Shown here one piece after another: positions 7,440 through 15,167 of a stretch of DNA of 56,990 nucleotides (position 1 is its first letter; each line of letters starts with the position of its first letter). The stretch lies in the NCBI GenBank assembly GCA_947166385.1, contig CAMVEB010000025.1, positions 1 through 56,990 on the forward strand, read 5' to 3'. The notes below the pieces were generated by a model. It saw nothing but the letters and a program-made list of their open reading frames with translations. It was not told the DNA's origin and did no database searches. The position numbers and the translations under genes were made by a program. This DNA is from an uncultured Clostridia bacterium (GTDB lineage Bacteria > Bacillota > Clostridia > Christensenellales > Aristaeellaceae).

Positions 7440-7901
7440 TTATTCGATGCTATTGAGACCGTCATACAAATCATTGAATGATTTCATTCTCTGGCATCTT
7501 CCATAAGAGAAATCCTTGTTATCGCCAAATTCGAGCAAAAAACATTTTGCCAGTTCTTCTACAGTTTGCTCCAAAGCATTATAGAACTGACGATATGCAA
7601 AATCCTGTGCGGGTGATTCTTCTGGGAATGTACTCAATATCAGCGATTCAGTCACCTGATCAAGTGGGTACATCTTGATATGCATTAGCTCGTGAATGAT
7701 GACTTCTTCTATGTTTTCCTGCTTTGGATTGACTGCATTCAGCATGAGGATGGCTTTTCTGTCATCACAATCGATCTTGAAATCACCTGTTTTAGGCCAT
7801 GAAGGATCGTCGACAAATTCGAGCCGAACATCCCATGAAGGGGTGAGCCGCAGCTTTTTGCAATACTTATCAAACAAGGACTGAGCTAAGGTTTTATCCA
7901 T
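7440..7901 (-). CDS. Small zincin-like metallopeptidase domain protein
   Basis: A 153-aa cytoplasmic protein with an HELMH motif (H70, E71, H74 within EEVIIHELMHIKMYPL), the zinc-binding signature of zincins. A glutamate-rich helix (EQTVEELAKCFL) downstream could supply the third ligand. There is no signal peptide or membrane segment. The start at 7901 is chosen because GGAGGA lies just upstream of it; a longer form from 7916 is possible. It resembles phage- or defence-associated zincins of unknown substrate, more than ImmA-type repressor proteases, since no repressor gene lies next to it. It converges with cas13d and is separated from it by the large hairpin. Confidence 0.65.
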   Translation of the reverse strand: MDKTLAQSLFDKYCKKLRLTPSWDVRLEFVDDPSWPKTGDFKIDCDDRKAILMLNAVNPKQENIEEVIIHELMHIKMYPLDQVTESLILSTFPEESPAQDFAYRQFYNALEQTVEELAKCFLLEFGDNKDFSYGRCQRMKSFNDLYDGLNSIE

Positions 7902-7997
7902 TGTCGCATCCTCCATGAGCCAACGAAATTGCCCTACAGGGTATTTCCATTATATGCTAACCTCCCCCAAACCACAATGGAAAAGTAGGTGAACTTT

Positions 7998-8345
7998 ATG
8001 GCCGAAACCCTGCGCGAACTGGTGGTCGCGCTGTCGCTGGACTCCAGCAATTTCTCGCGCAATATGCGCTCCATCAATCAGCAGATCAAGGAAGCCGAGT
8101 CCACCTTCCGTCTGGCAGGCGCTGGCGTGGAGAATTTCGAGAAGACCGTTGCCGGTACTGAGGCGAAGCTCTCCATGCTGGGAAACAAACTGACCCAGCA
8201 GAATCGTGCTGTGGAGCAGTACAGCCGTGCGCTGGTTGCCGCCAACGATAAGTTGAAGGAAAACTACGACCGGCATAAGGATCTTCGGAATCAAAGGCCT
8301 TCTCCTCGGCAGGGAATATTATCCGAACGGAAAAATCCGCTTTGA
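7998..8345 (+). pseudogene. Tape-measure protein N-terminal fragment
   Basis: The first ~95 residues (MAETLRELVVALSLDSSNFS, then INQQIKEAESTFRLAG and VENFEKTVAGTEAKLSMLGN) are the usual start of a long siphophage tail tape-measure protein. A ribosome site (TAGGTGAACTTT) precedes the ATG. The coiled-coil is cut off after about residue 98, where the sequence changes to an unrelated gene read in the wrong frame, ending at 8345. It does not resemble the tape-measure protein of this prophage (50887), so it comes from a different phage. Any 115-residue product is unlikely to be functional. Confidence 0.75.
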
Positions 8346-8580
8346 AGGTACTCTCCGGCTGAATCAGGGATATGGTCCGAATATCCCGGAATTCGGTTCC
8401 TGGTATGATGACAGCGGCACGCTGAAATACCATGGCGAGTTCAGGATCCACAGAAGCTCCCTCGGCTATCCTTTTGTAATAATTCCTGAGAACTTCGGCG
8501 TTATGTCGAAAACGCAGCTGAAGGATCATATTTTCATGTGGGAAGACGCGAGGAAGTATTTCCGGAAGGAGGCGGAGTAA
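8284..8580 (+). pseudogene. YwqK/MORN-like C-terminal fragment
   Basis: This frame has no start and overlaps the end of the tape-measure fragment. It encodes GREYYPNGKIRFEGTL and, after GSWYDDSGTLKYHGEF, a further ~45 residues. The pattern Y-x-N-G-x-I-x-F-E-G is that of MORN_2 repeats in YwqK-family proteins, some of which are immunity proteins for secreted toxins. The 5' part is missing, replaced by phage tail sequence. The next gene begins 2 bases after its stop. Confidence 0.6.
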
Positions 8581-8581
8581 G

Positions 8582-8881
8582 ATGCAGGAAAATCAGCATA
8601 CTGGAATCAACCCAGCTGCCGTGCAGAGCAGTCTGACAAAATGGATGGAGAACCCGTTCTGGCGGGAATATTGGGAAACTGCCCCGTCCGAACGCTGCCG
8701 GGAACTGATTGCACTGGAGTTCTATTACAGCGAATATATGTCAAATGAAGCGGTGGAAGCGATGAGATCGCTGGAAGAAAGCCTGTCCCTGGAGGATTGG
8801 AAGCATTTGTATCGCTACTGCGGGATTAATCCCAGGAGAGGGTTCATCGCGAAGAGGATCAGGGAACTGGAGAATAGGTGA
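8582..8881 (+). CDS. Hypothetical protein, 99 aa
   Basis: A 99-aa acidic, helix-rich soluble protein (WMENPFWREYWETAPSERCR, then SLEDWKHLYRYCGINPRRGF). I do not recognise its family. It starts 2 bases after the YwqK-like fragment, with AAGGAGG about 12 bases upstream, and was probably cotranscribed with that gene before the upstream part was lost. The repeated E/R helices and location suggest a small partner or immunity-type protein, but this is inference only. No membrane segment or signal is seen. The stretch 8882-8956 has no gene. Confidence 0.55.
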   Translation: MQENQHTGINPAAVQSSLTKWMENPFWREYWETAPSERCRELIALEFYYSEYMSNEAVEAMRSLEESLSLEDWKHLYRYCGINPRRGFIAKRIRELENR

Positions 8882-8956
8882 GATGTTATAGATATGATCA
8901 ATCTGTAAGAAGAGTAAGCAATACGAGGAGGCAAGTACAATGAAAAGAAAAGCACG

Positions 8957-11900
8957 CTATTTGGGATCTTCATACAGAGGATTCTTAATCCACCCGTACC
9001 GATGATCATAGATTGTTTTCTGCTTTTTTAGTTTTTCCAGTTTATTTTTGGATTCGTTTGGTTTTTTATTCATGGGATTTTGATTAGAATTCACGGAGTT
9101 TTGCTTGAAAGGGGATACATTCGATATTTTTTTGTTGTCAGCAGTGAAAACCTTGGCTAAGTTCTTCTTCGTAGATTCCTGTTTTACAGGTTTTTTCACT
9201 TCGGGGAAGTTTTTCTGGATTTCGGGATCCAGCGGCATCTGCTTCGCTCTGTATTGAGAAATGCCAACAGACAGCATAGTTGATTCATGCATATATATTC
9301 GGTCACATTTCGGACATTTCTGCATCATGAGCGTTCTGAGTTTACGGGTGGTATTTTTCCAAGCGGAAACGCGTATTGTTTCGAGATTTGTTTGATCATA
9401 AGGACAATTGTTCATCTTTTGCGGGAGCGCATAGAACTCTATTTCTGTTAGGGTATCTTGCTGCTCGGCTTCGATCGAAGGTATGGATTCATGAATCTCT
9501 GTTTCAGGAGGCATCAGGGCTAGTTCCGTACTGATCTGTACTGTACCTTTACTTTCCTCATTCTTTTCTGATATTGACGATAATGATTCTTCTGATAATT
9601 CAATTTCTACCTCATATGTTGTTTCTGGTGATTTGTTTTCTTCCTTGGGAAGAACTTCTGCGATTTCTGCAATGCTATCCTTGGTTTGCTTGCTGACAAT
9701 GGCATTTTGATGAATCTGAATATCAACGGCAGTGTCCTCGCTGCGGATTTCATATTTGCGTTCTGGCAATCCGTAAACATTCACAGACTGGTGACTTGTT
9801 GTAAAGGAATTCTGTTCCAGATAATCTTTCTGACCAAACATAATGGATTCGATTTCTGTGGTATGGGTCAGTTCAATTTTGCTTTCATCTGCACGCATAA
9901 GGCGTTCAAGTTTGTTAATCAGCTGAAGATTCTGGATTTTTTCAGTTCTGGCGTCCGGCATAATCACAAACAGATAATCTCTCGCGCGGCTGATGGCAAC
10001 ATTGATGATATTCTGTTTATTCAGGAACATGTCAGGAGACTCTGATATGGATGGGGGTGTATTGAATACAGCTATAATAATATCGCATTCATCCCCCTGG
10101 AAACCGTGGATAGTTCCGACCTGCACGGTGATTCCTTTTGCAGGTTTTATGTTTCTGCAGAGTTTATCGATCAAATCAGCTTCCGTTCGGTATGGAGCGA
10201 TGACACCAATGGAGAAAGGCTTTCCTGGGTTATGTTCTGCCAGTTTTTCTGTCAGATAATGAACATACTCATAAGTAAAAATGGCTGAATAGATCTGATA
10301 GCTTGATGTTTTGTTGAGCCGTTTGGGTCGGTATATGCTTTCGTACTTGCTGACAGGAAATTTCAGGATATTCAGGGTATTGATATTAAGACAAGAATCC
10401 AGATTCAAAGGTTTCTGGCTACTTTCTGTTCTGTTGTGTTTCAACATGCCACAATAGGTGAATTTGCTGAATATATCGCCGACGGTGGGGATGCTTCTGT
10501 ATTGCGTCAACAGAAGTTCCACAGGATAGGAATAAGGCCTGAGATCTGGCTTTTCTTCGAATTTCCTGAGATGAACCATTGTATAAATGTTTTCATCTTT
10601 CCAGTGATCATCGGATGTGATGGGTTCGATCTGGAAAGGATCCCCGGCGATAATAAACTCCTTTGGCTGCTTTTTGTAAAGCGGATAGATCATATTGATC
10701 AGGGGAATCATGGATGCTTCATCCATAATGATATAGTCCCATTTCAATTCGTTGAGGTATGTTCGTTTGCCATTTGAAGGCATGAAGTAATCGTAAGGGA
10801 ACCTGGCAATCGTGGTGATGACAACACACTTTTCTTTGCTGAGAATATTGAAGTCTCTTTCCCGGTAAGCACCGGACCGCTCGATACGGTCGTCTCCGGT
10901 TGCTCCAAAGCGAATCAACCATTCTTTCCATTCCTGCGGATGGCATTTTTCTATGATGCGGCTCGTGATGACGTCCGCTGCTTTGTTTGTCGGGGTCAAA
11001 ACCAGAATTCTGTTTGCTCCGTTTCTGCGCATGATAGGGATGATGGTTTTTTCTGCCAGATATGTTGTTTTTCCTGTGCCGGGAGGTCCGAAAACAAAGC
11101 GAATGTTCCGGCATAGTTTTTCCATCAGATTATCGTCATCATTCAACGGTAATTCATAAAATTCACGTCTCAGTTCTTCCAGCAGAAATACTGGATTCTG
11201 CACACGGATGTTAGCCTGACGTACATTTAAAAGATCGATGTCGTTGATTTGCTCAATATTTTTTATTTTGGCTCGTAATGTGTAGGATCTGACATTGACG
11301 ACTTCGATGGCAACAGTTTTTTCAAATCCGGGTCCATTCAGTGTCATAGAGATATCTGCGAGATCTTCCATGCTTTGCGGTATATAACGATCCGGATGCT
11401 CCAGGAGAAGTGTCCGTGTGCTTCCTTCCTCTTTGCTGACTTTTCCGAAGTTGATGGAGAAGGTTTTTCGTGTGGCTTCGTTTTGTGCGCTGTTGATGAT
11501 CTCCAGCCCAAGCAGGGTTTTAAACCATTTATAAGTATATTTGGGAGTCTGGCTGGCAATTTCCTGAAGCTTTTCCGCAGTGGCAATTTGTTGCAATGCG
11601 TCAAAGCTTTTTTTCTCTTTTCGCTTATAGATCTGTTCGTAATTTGTTGTGGGTTTGGTGAATTCATCCTCGTCATATTCTTCTTCTGTTTCATCTTCCG
11701 GGTTATCTGTTAGGACGGTGGTAATATGTCCGAGAAGATCTTCTGGCTTGTCGTTGTCTTCTTCCTGTGACGCGGGGGCGTACGCAGCTTTTTTGAAATC
11801 ATCCATCAATCGCTTAAAGGTCGTGGATGGCGCTGATGTTCGTTTGTTTTCAGTTGACTTTTCCTGCGCTTCGATTTCTGGCGCTGGGGTTTCTTCGTAT

Positions 11901-14674
11901 TCATGATCATTTGGCTGCCTGTTAATAGAATCAGAAGTATTATCTGTTTGTATTTGATTTTGTCTCTTTTGTTTGTCATGGGCATATTGCCGCATGGCTT
12001 CCTTCATCTCTTCTTTTGTGAGTCCGAATGTTTTTTCGCCATAGTCCGCAATGGCCATTTTTTCTTTTTGCCGGATGGAGAGCATGTCATCGGCCAGATC
12101 CTCATCAGATCTGAAGTCAAGGAGAGTCTCGACCGGGGATACACCGTTTTTATGGGTGTTGTAAATAGAGGATAACTCTGAGATCGTCATGGAAGTGGGG
12201 CATCTGAATCTTCCGATAGAATCCTTTAGCCAGGGAAGCGTACGAAGGTTGTACAGGAATTTTGTCTGAAAGATTTGCTCCCTGACCTGATAGTATTGAT
12301 AGCGGTAGCATCCGGTCAGCTTATGTTCAAATGAATTTTTGGAATGCGCTTCTGCACTGATCTTGTTCTCTTCCGCAATTCGAACCAGTGTATCCCAGAT
12401 GAAAACTGAACTTTTTTCATCTGCTGATTCTGCGAATTTCTGGAGAAGGCGGTCTATGCCCGGAATGGTTGGAACAATCCATTCGATGGAACGTGTTCCG
12501 TTTTCCCAAATTGTGTCGGGGGCAGCATATTTCTGTGCATAATACGTTACCATGGTGTGCCCATCATATACTTTATAAGCTTCCAGGATGTAAGTGGTGA
12601 GAATGGGTCCGGCTTTGGCTCCAAGAGCCAGCAGGAATTCTTTCAAATGCTCCGGCATGGCAAGATTCAGGCTATGATAGAAATCCATATCCACGACATA
12701 AGGCTTTTTCGGCTCGCTTTGAAAGACGATATCCATGCCGTCGAATGGCAGGTAAGCTTCAGAAGGTTTGACCAGCACGCCGGCGTCGTTCTGTTCATAT
12801 TGATGGCAATAGAGGATGCTTTTATCTGAAATGAGTTTTATGAAATCCTGTTTTTCAGAGATAGAGCAATTGAGATAATAGGAGTAAAAATATGTAAAGT
12901 GAATATCGAACCCGCTGATCTCATCTTCTTCATAAAGCGGAAGAATTTTATGATAGATCATGTCTTTCAGGGTTGGTTTTTCGATATCCAGTGCTTTGGC
13001 AAGCTGGAGAGTTTCCTTGTGTGAGGCAAGATCAGGATGAATGGTATTGAAACCGGTGATGTTATCAGCAGGAAGGAAAAGGTTCGCCTGTTCAGATTCG
13101 TGATCTTTGATATAGGCGGCTGTTGCGATTCCGAATGAGTCACGGAAGATGGGAAGGAATCGGACGCTGTCAACTCGTTTTTTATTGGTTAGAATATACT
13201 TATAGAAGCTAAGCAGCCAGATATTGGATTGCTTAGCTGTAAAAGTATCTGTGATACGTTTGATTAACAAATCTTCGTTGATGGTATTGATTCCGATGGT
13301 GGATGTCAGATATATATAAAGAACATGGTTGGAAATTCTGCAGTTTGTGTATCCGCTGCTGAGATCGATCCAGTGGGCATTCGAATCATTTACGAGCAGT
13401 TGCAGTTGTGCTTCCGTAAAAATGCCGGTCGTTTGGGGAGTATCAGGCCAATAAGCTTTCTGACAGGAAGTATAGCCCTTTTCTGTTGGGATAACATCGT
13501 ATTCCTTCAGCAGACGAATGAAGGCGCTGTAAATAGGGAGAAAGGAAATTCTTTCGCGATTGTCCATTCTGGTGAAATGATTACTGTCGTACGGAATAAT
13601 ATCAAATATGTTGCTGTCGACAATTCTTGTTCCAGTTCTTTCATTTTTGGGTCGGTAGCGTAGGGATCGGATGCTTTGCGTTGCTACGTTGGCCAGTTCG
13701 TTGATCAAATAGGTATTGTGAGGTGCTGCGGCTTGTATGCTTTCCCGGCTGTCTGTCAGCAGAAAAGGTGCATGAATGATGAAGTTTAATCCCGTGTATT
13801 CTTTTGTTGGAAAGAAACAGAAAGCGGAAAGCTGTCTTGGCATAAGCCGTCCTTCACGATTATGAAAGAATCCAACACAGATTTGGTTTCTGGGTCCTTT
13901 GTATTTGGAACATAACCAAAGATAATCATCCTTGATTTTTCCAGTTTGAAGATCTTTATACCGTAGTGTTATATCTTCCAGTGTGATGTCCCCTGTATGG
14001 TATGAAGTTTGCAGAAGTTTGCTGTATTGTCCTGACTCGCTGGAAGAGGTGAACGCAACATATTTCACGTTTTGCAGAAACAGTTGAGGAAAAACAAGTG
14101 ATTTCAGCTTAATCAGAATATCTTCATGGGCTATTCTGGGGGGCTTTTCGGGCAAATCAAAAGGGAAAACAAAAATAGTCTCATCCGTTTTTCGCCCGGG
14201 ATAATCTTTATCCAATAAAACCGGAACAAAGTATTTGATAATCTTGAAGGAAAACTGCGGATCGTAGATATGAGGGGTGGTTGTATATTGAAAAACTGCC
14301 TTGAATCCGGCACCGAATTTGCCGATAGTAGCTTTATCGTATTTATTGGAGTTATAGATGGATGCAATGGAATTAACGTCACCCAGCTGCCCGTTTTGCC
14401 GATCTATATCTTCATCTTTGACGCTGGAAACAGAGAAATGCCGGTTACCGTTGTGCCGAAAAACAAGCTGATTGTATTGCAGCTCAAAAGTAACAGAAGT
14501 TGCTCCGGCATCGTCGGCATTCTGCAGCAGTTCATATATAAAATGTGCCTGATCGGAATATTTATCGATGACGCTGGTCCAAACGCCATGAGTAGAGGGT
14601 TTGTCCAGTATTTTCGCGCTTTCAAGCCGATCCTGATATAATTCTTCAAAGTATCTTCTGGTTTCGCTGTTCAT
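8957..14674 (-). CDS. Sacsin-like ATPase fused to SF1 helicase
   Basis: A 1905-aa cytoplasmic protein. The N terminus is a sacsin/Hsp90-type GHKL ATPase: YELLQNADDAG (E48, N52, D55) and IGKFGAGFKAVF. After a long middle region and an acidic low-complexity linker (about 920-1060), an SF1 UPF1-like helicase begins: GPPGTGKT (1196-1203), DEAS (about 1318), LLTQYRS, QVGTIHGFQGDE and NVAISRARD. Near 1755-1790 four cysteines (CPYD and CPKC) suggest a zinc ribbon. The C terminus is Lys/Asn/Gln rich. The start at 14674 follows GGAGG; an upstream ATG at 14731 is possible. The gene is divergent from the DISARM-like operon. Such fusions occur in defence islands; a nucleic-acid surveillance role is inferred. 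Confidence 0.85.
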   Translation of the reverse strand: MNSETRRYFEELYQDRLESAKILDKPSTHGVWTSVIDKYSDQAHFIYELLQNADDAGATSVTFELQYNQLVFRHNGNRHFSVSSVKDEDIDRQNGQLGDVNSIASIYNSNKYDKATIGKFGAGFKAVFQYTTTPHIYDPQFSFKIIKYFVPVLLDKDYPGRKTDETIFVFPFDLPEKPPRIAHEDILIKLKSLVFPQLFLQNVKYVAFTSSSESGQYSKLLQTSYHTGDITLEDITLRYKDLQTGKIKDDYLWLCSKYKGPRNQICVGFFHNREGRLMPRQLSAFCFFPTKEYTGLNFIIHAPFLLTDSRESIQAAAPHNTYLINELANVATQSIRSLRYRPKNERTGTRIVDSNIFDIIPYDSNHFTRMDNRERISFLPIYSAFIRLLKEYDVIPTEKGYTSCQKAYWPDTPQTTGIFTEAQLQLLVNDSNAHWIDLSSGYTNCRISNHVLYIYLTSTIGINTINEDLLIKRITDTFTAKQSNIWLLSFYKYILTNKKRVDSVRFLPIFRDSFGIATAAYIKDHESEQANLFLPADNITGFNTIHPDLASHKETLQLAKALDIEKPTLKDMIYHKILPLYEEDEISGFDIHFTYFYSYYLNCSISEKQDFIKLISDKSILYCHQYEQNDAGVLVKPSEAYLPFDGMDIVFQSEPKKPYVVDMDFYHSLNLAMPEHLKEFLLALGAKAGPILTTYILEAYKVYDGHTMVTYYAQKYAAPDTIWENGTRSIEWIVPTIPGIDRLLQKFAESADEKSSVFIWDTLVRIAEENKISAEAHSKNSFEHKLTGCYRYQYYQVREQIFQTKFLYNLRTLPWLKDSIGRFRCPTSMTISELSSIYNTHKNGVSPVETLLDFRSDEDLADDMLSIRQKEKMAIADYGEKTFGLTKEEMKEAMRQYAHDKQKRQNQIQTDNTSDSINRQPNDHEYEETPAPEIEAQEKSTENKRTSAPSTTFKRLMDDFKKAAYAPASQEEDNDKPEDLLGHITTVLTDNPEDETEEEYDEDEFTKPTTNYEQIYKRKEKKSFDALQQIATAEKLQEIASQTPKYTYKWFKTLLGLEIINSAQNEATRKTFSINFGKVSKEEGSTRTLLLEHPDRYIPQSMEDLADISMTLNGPGFEKTVAIEVVNVRSYTLRAKIKNIEQINDIDLLNVRQANIRVQNPVFLLEELRREFYELPLNDDDNLMEKLCRNIRFVFGPPGTGKTTYLAEKTIIPIMRRNGANRILVLTPTNKAADVITSRIIEKCHPQEWKEWLIRFGATGDDRIERSGAYRERDFNILSKEKCVVITTIARFPYDYFMPSNGKRTYLNELKWDYIIMDEASMIPLINMIYPLYKKQPKEFIIAGDPFQIEPITSDDHWKDENIYTMVHLRKFEEKPDLRPYSYPVELLLTQYRSIPTVGDIFSKFTYCGMLKHNRTESSQKPLNLDSCLNINTLNILKFPVSKYESIYRPKRLNKTSSYQIYSAIFTYEYVHYLTEKLAEHNPGKPFSIGVIAPYRTEADLIDKLCRNIKPAKGITVQVGTIHGFQGDECDIIIAVFNTPPSISESPDMFLNKQNIINVAISRARDYLFVIMPDARTEKIQNLQLINKLERLMRADESKIELTHTTEIESIMFGQKDYLEQNSFTTSHQSVNVYGLPERKYEIRSEDTAVDIQIHQNAIVSKQTKDSIAEIAEVLPKEENKSPETTYEVEIELSEESLSSISEKNEESKGTVQISTELALMPPETEIHESIPSIEAEQQDTLTEIEFYALPQKMNNCPYDQTNLETIRVSAWKNTTRKLRTLMMQKCPKCDRIYMHESTMLSVGISQYRAKQMPLDPEIQKNFPEVKKPVKQESTKKNLAKVFTADNKKISNVSPFKQNSVNSNQNPMNKKPNESKNKLEKLKKQKTIYDHRYGWIKNPLYEDPK

Positions 14675-14849
14675 TTTTTCCTCCGTTGTCTGGAAAGAAA
14701 GACATTTCTTCAAATATTTCGCTGTTTGCATTCTTCATTCCTGCCTGATTCATCGCGCGGATTTGCTGATAGTTATTTGTCTGTAATGCCTTTCCTTTGC
14801 AGCAATCAAAAACGGGCCATCTGACAATATTGTGAATATCAATTTTTGT

Positions 14850-14878
14850 TTGTACTTCGGATGGTTGTATGTTATACT
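14850..14878 (+). promoter_or_regulatory. Promoter of the DISARM-like operon
   Basis: TTGTAC (14850-14855), a 17-base spacer and TATACT (14873-14878) lie in the 257-base divergent region between the sacsin-like gene and the XRE gene. The XRE protein encoded first in the operon is a natural candidate to bind here. Confidence 0.7.
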
Positions 14879-14931
14879 TTTCAGGTCAAACAATTGATAA
14901 CCGCACAATCTTGTTTCATGGAGGATCACCT

Positions 14932-15144
14932 ATGGCGATCAGCTACAACAAACTCTGGAAACTGCTTATTGATAAAGGCATGCTGAAGAAGGACCTGCGC
15001 ACAGCCGCAGGCTTAAGCACGAATGTCATAGCGAAGATGGGAAAGAATCAGGATGTTTCCACAGAGGTATTGCGGAAGATCTGCAAGACGCTTCACTGTG
15101 ATCTTTCTGATATTGTTGAATTTATCGATGAAGAAAAGGCCTGA
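14932..15144 (+). CDS. XRE-type regulator (HTH_26-like)
   Basis: A 70-aa single-domain helix-turn-helix protein. The five-helix fold is clear: YNKLWKLLIDKGMLKKDLRT, then AGLSTNVIAKMGKNQDVSTE and VLRKICKTLHCDLSDIVEF. It belongs to the small YozG-like HTH_26 group, usually DNA-binding repressors. GGAGG lies 8 bases upstream of the ATG. It is the first gene after the divergent promoter and lies 23 bases ahead of the SNF2 helicase, so it probably autoregulates this operon and perhaps the sacsin-like gene. Small XRE genes head many defence operons, where they limit toxicity of the system. Confidence 0.85.
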   Translation: MAISYNKLWKLLIDKGMLKKDLRTAAGLSTNVIAKMGKNQDVSTEVLRKICKTLHCDLSDIVEFIDEEKA

Positions 15145-15167
15145 CGGTCAGGCGGCGGAGGGACAAC

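Noticed and set aside
8582..8881. Type VI-D WYL accessory protein near cas13d.
   Set aside because: The 99-aa protein has no WYL motif or helix-turn-helix, and no other neighbour does.
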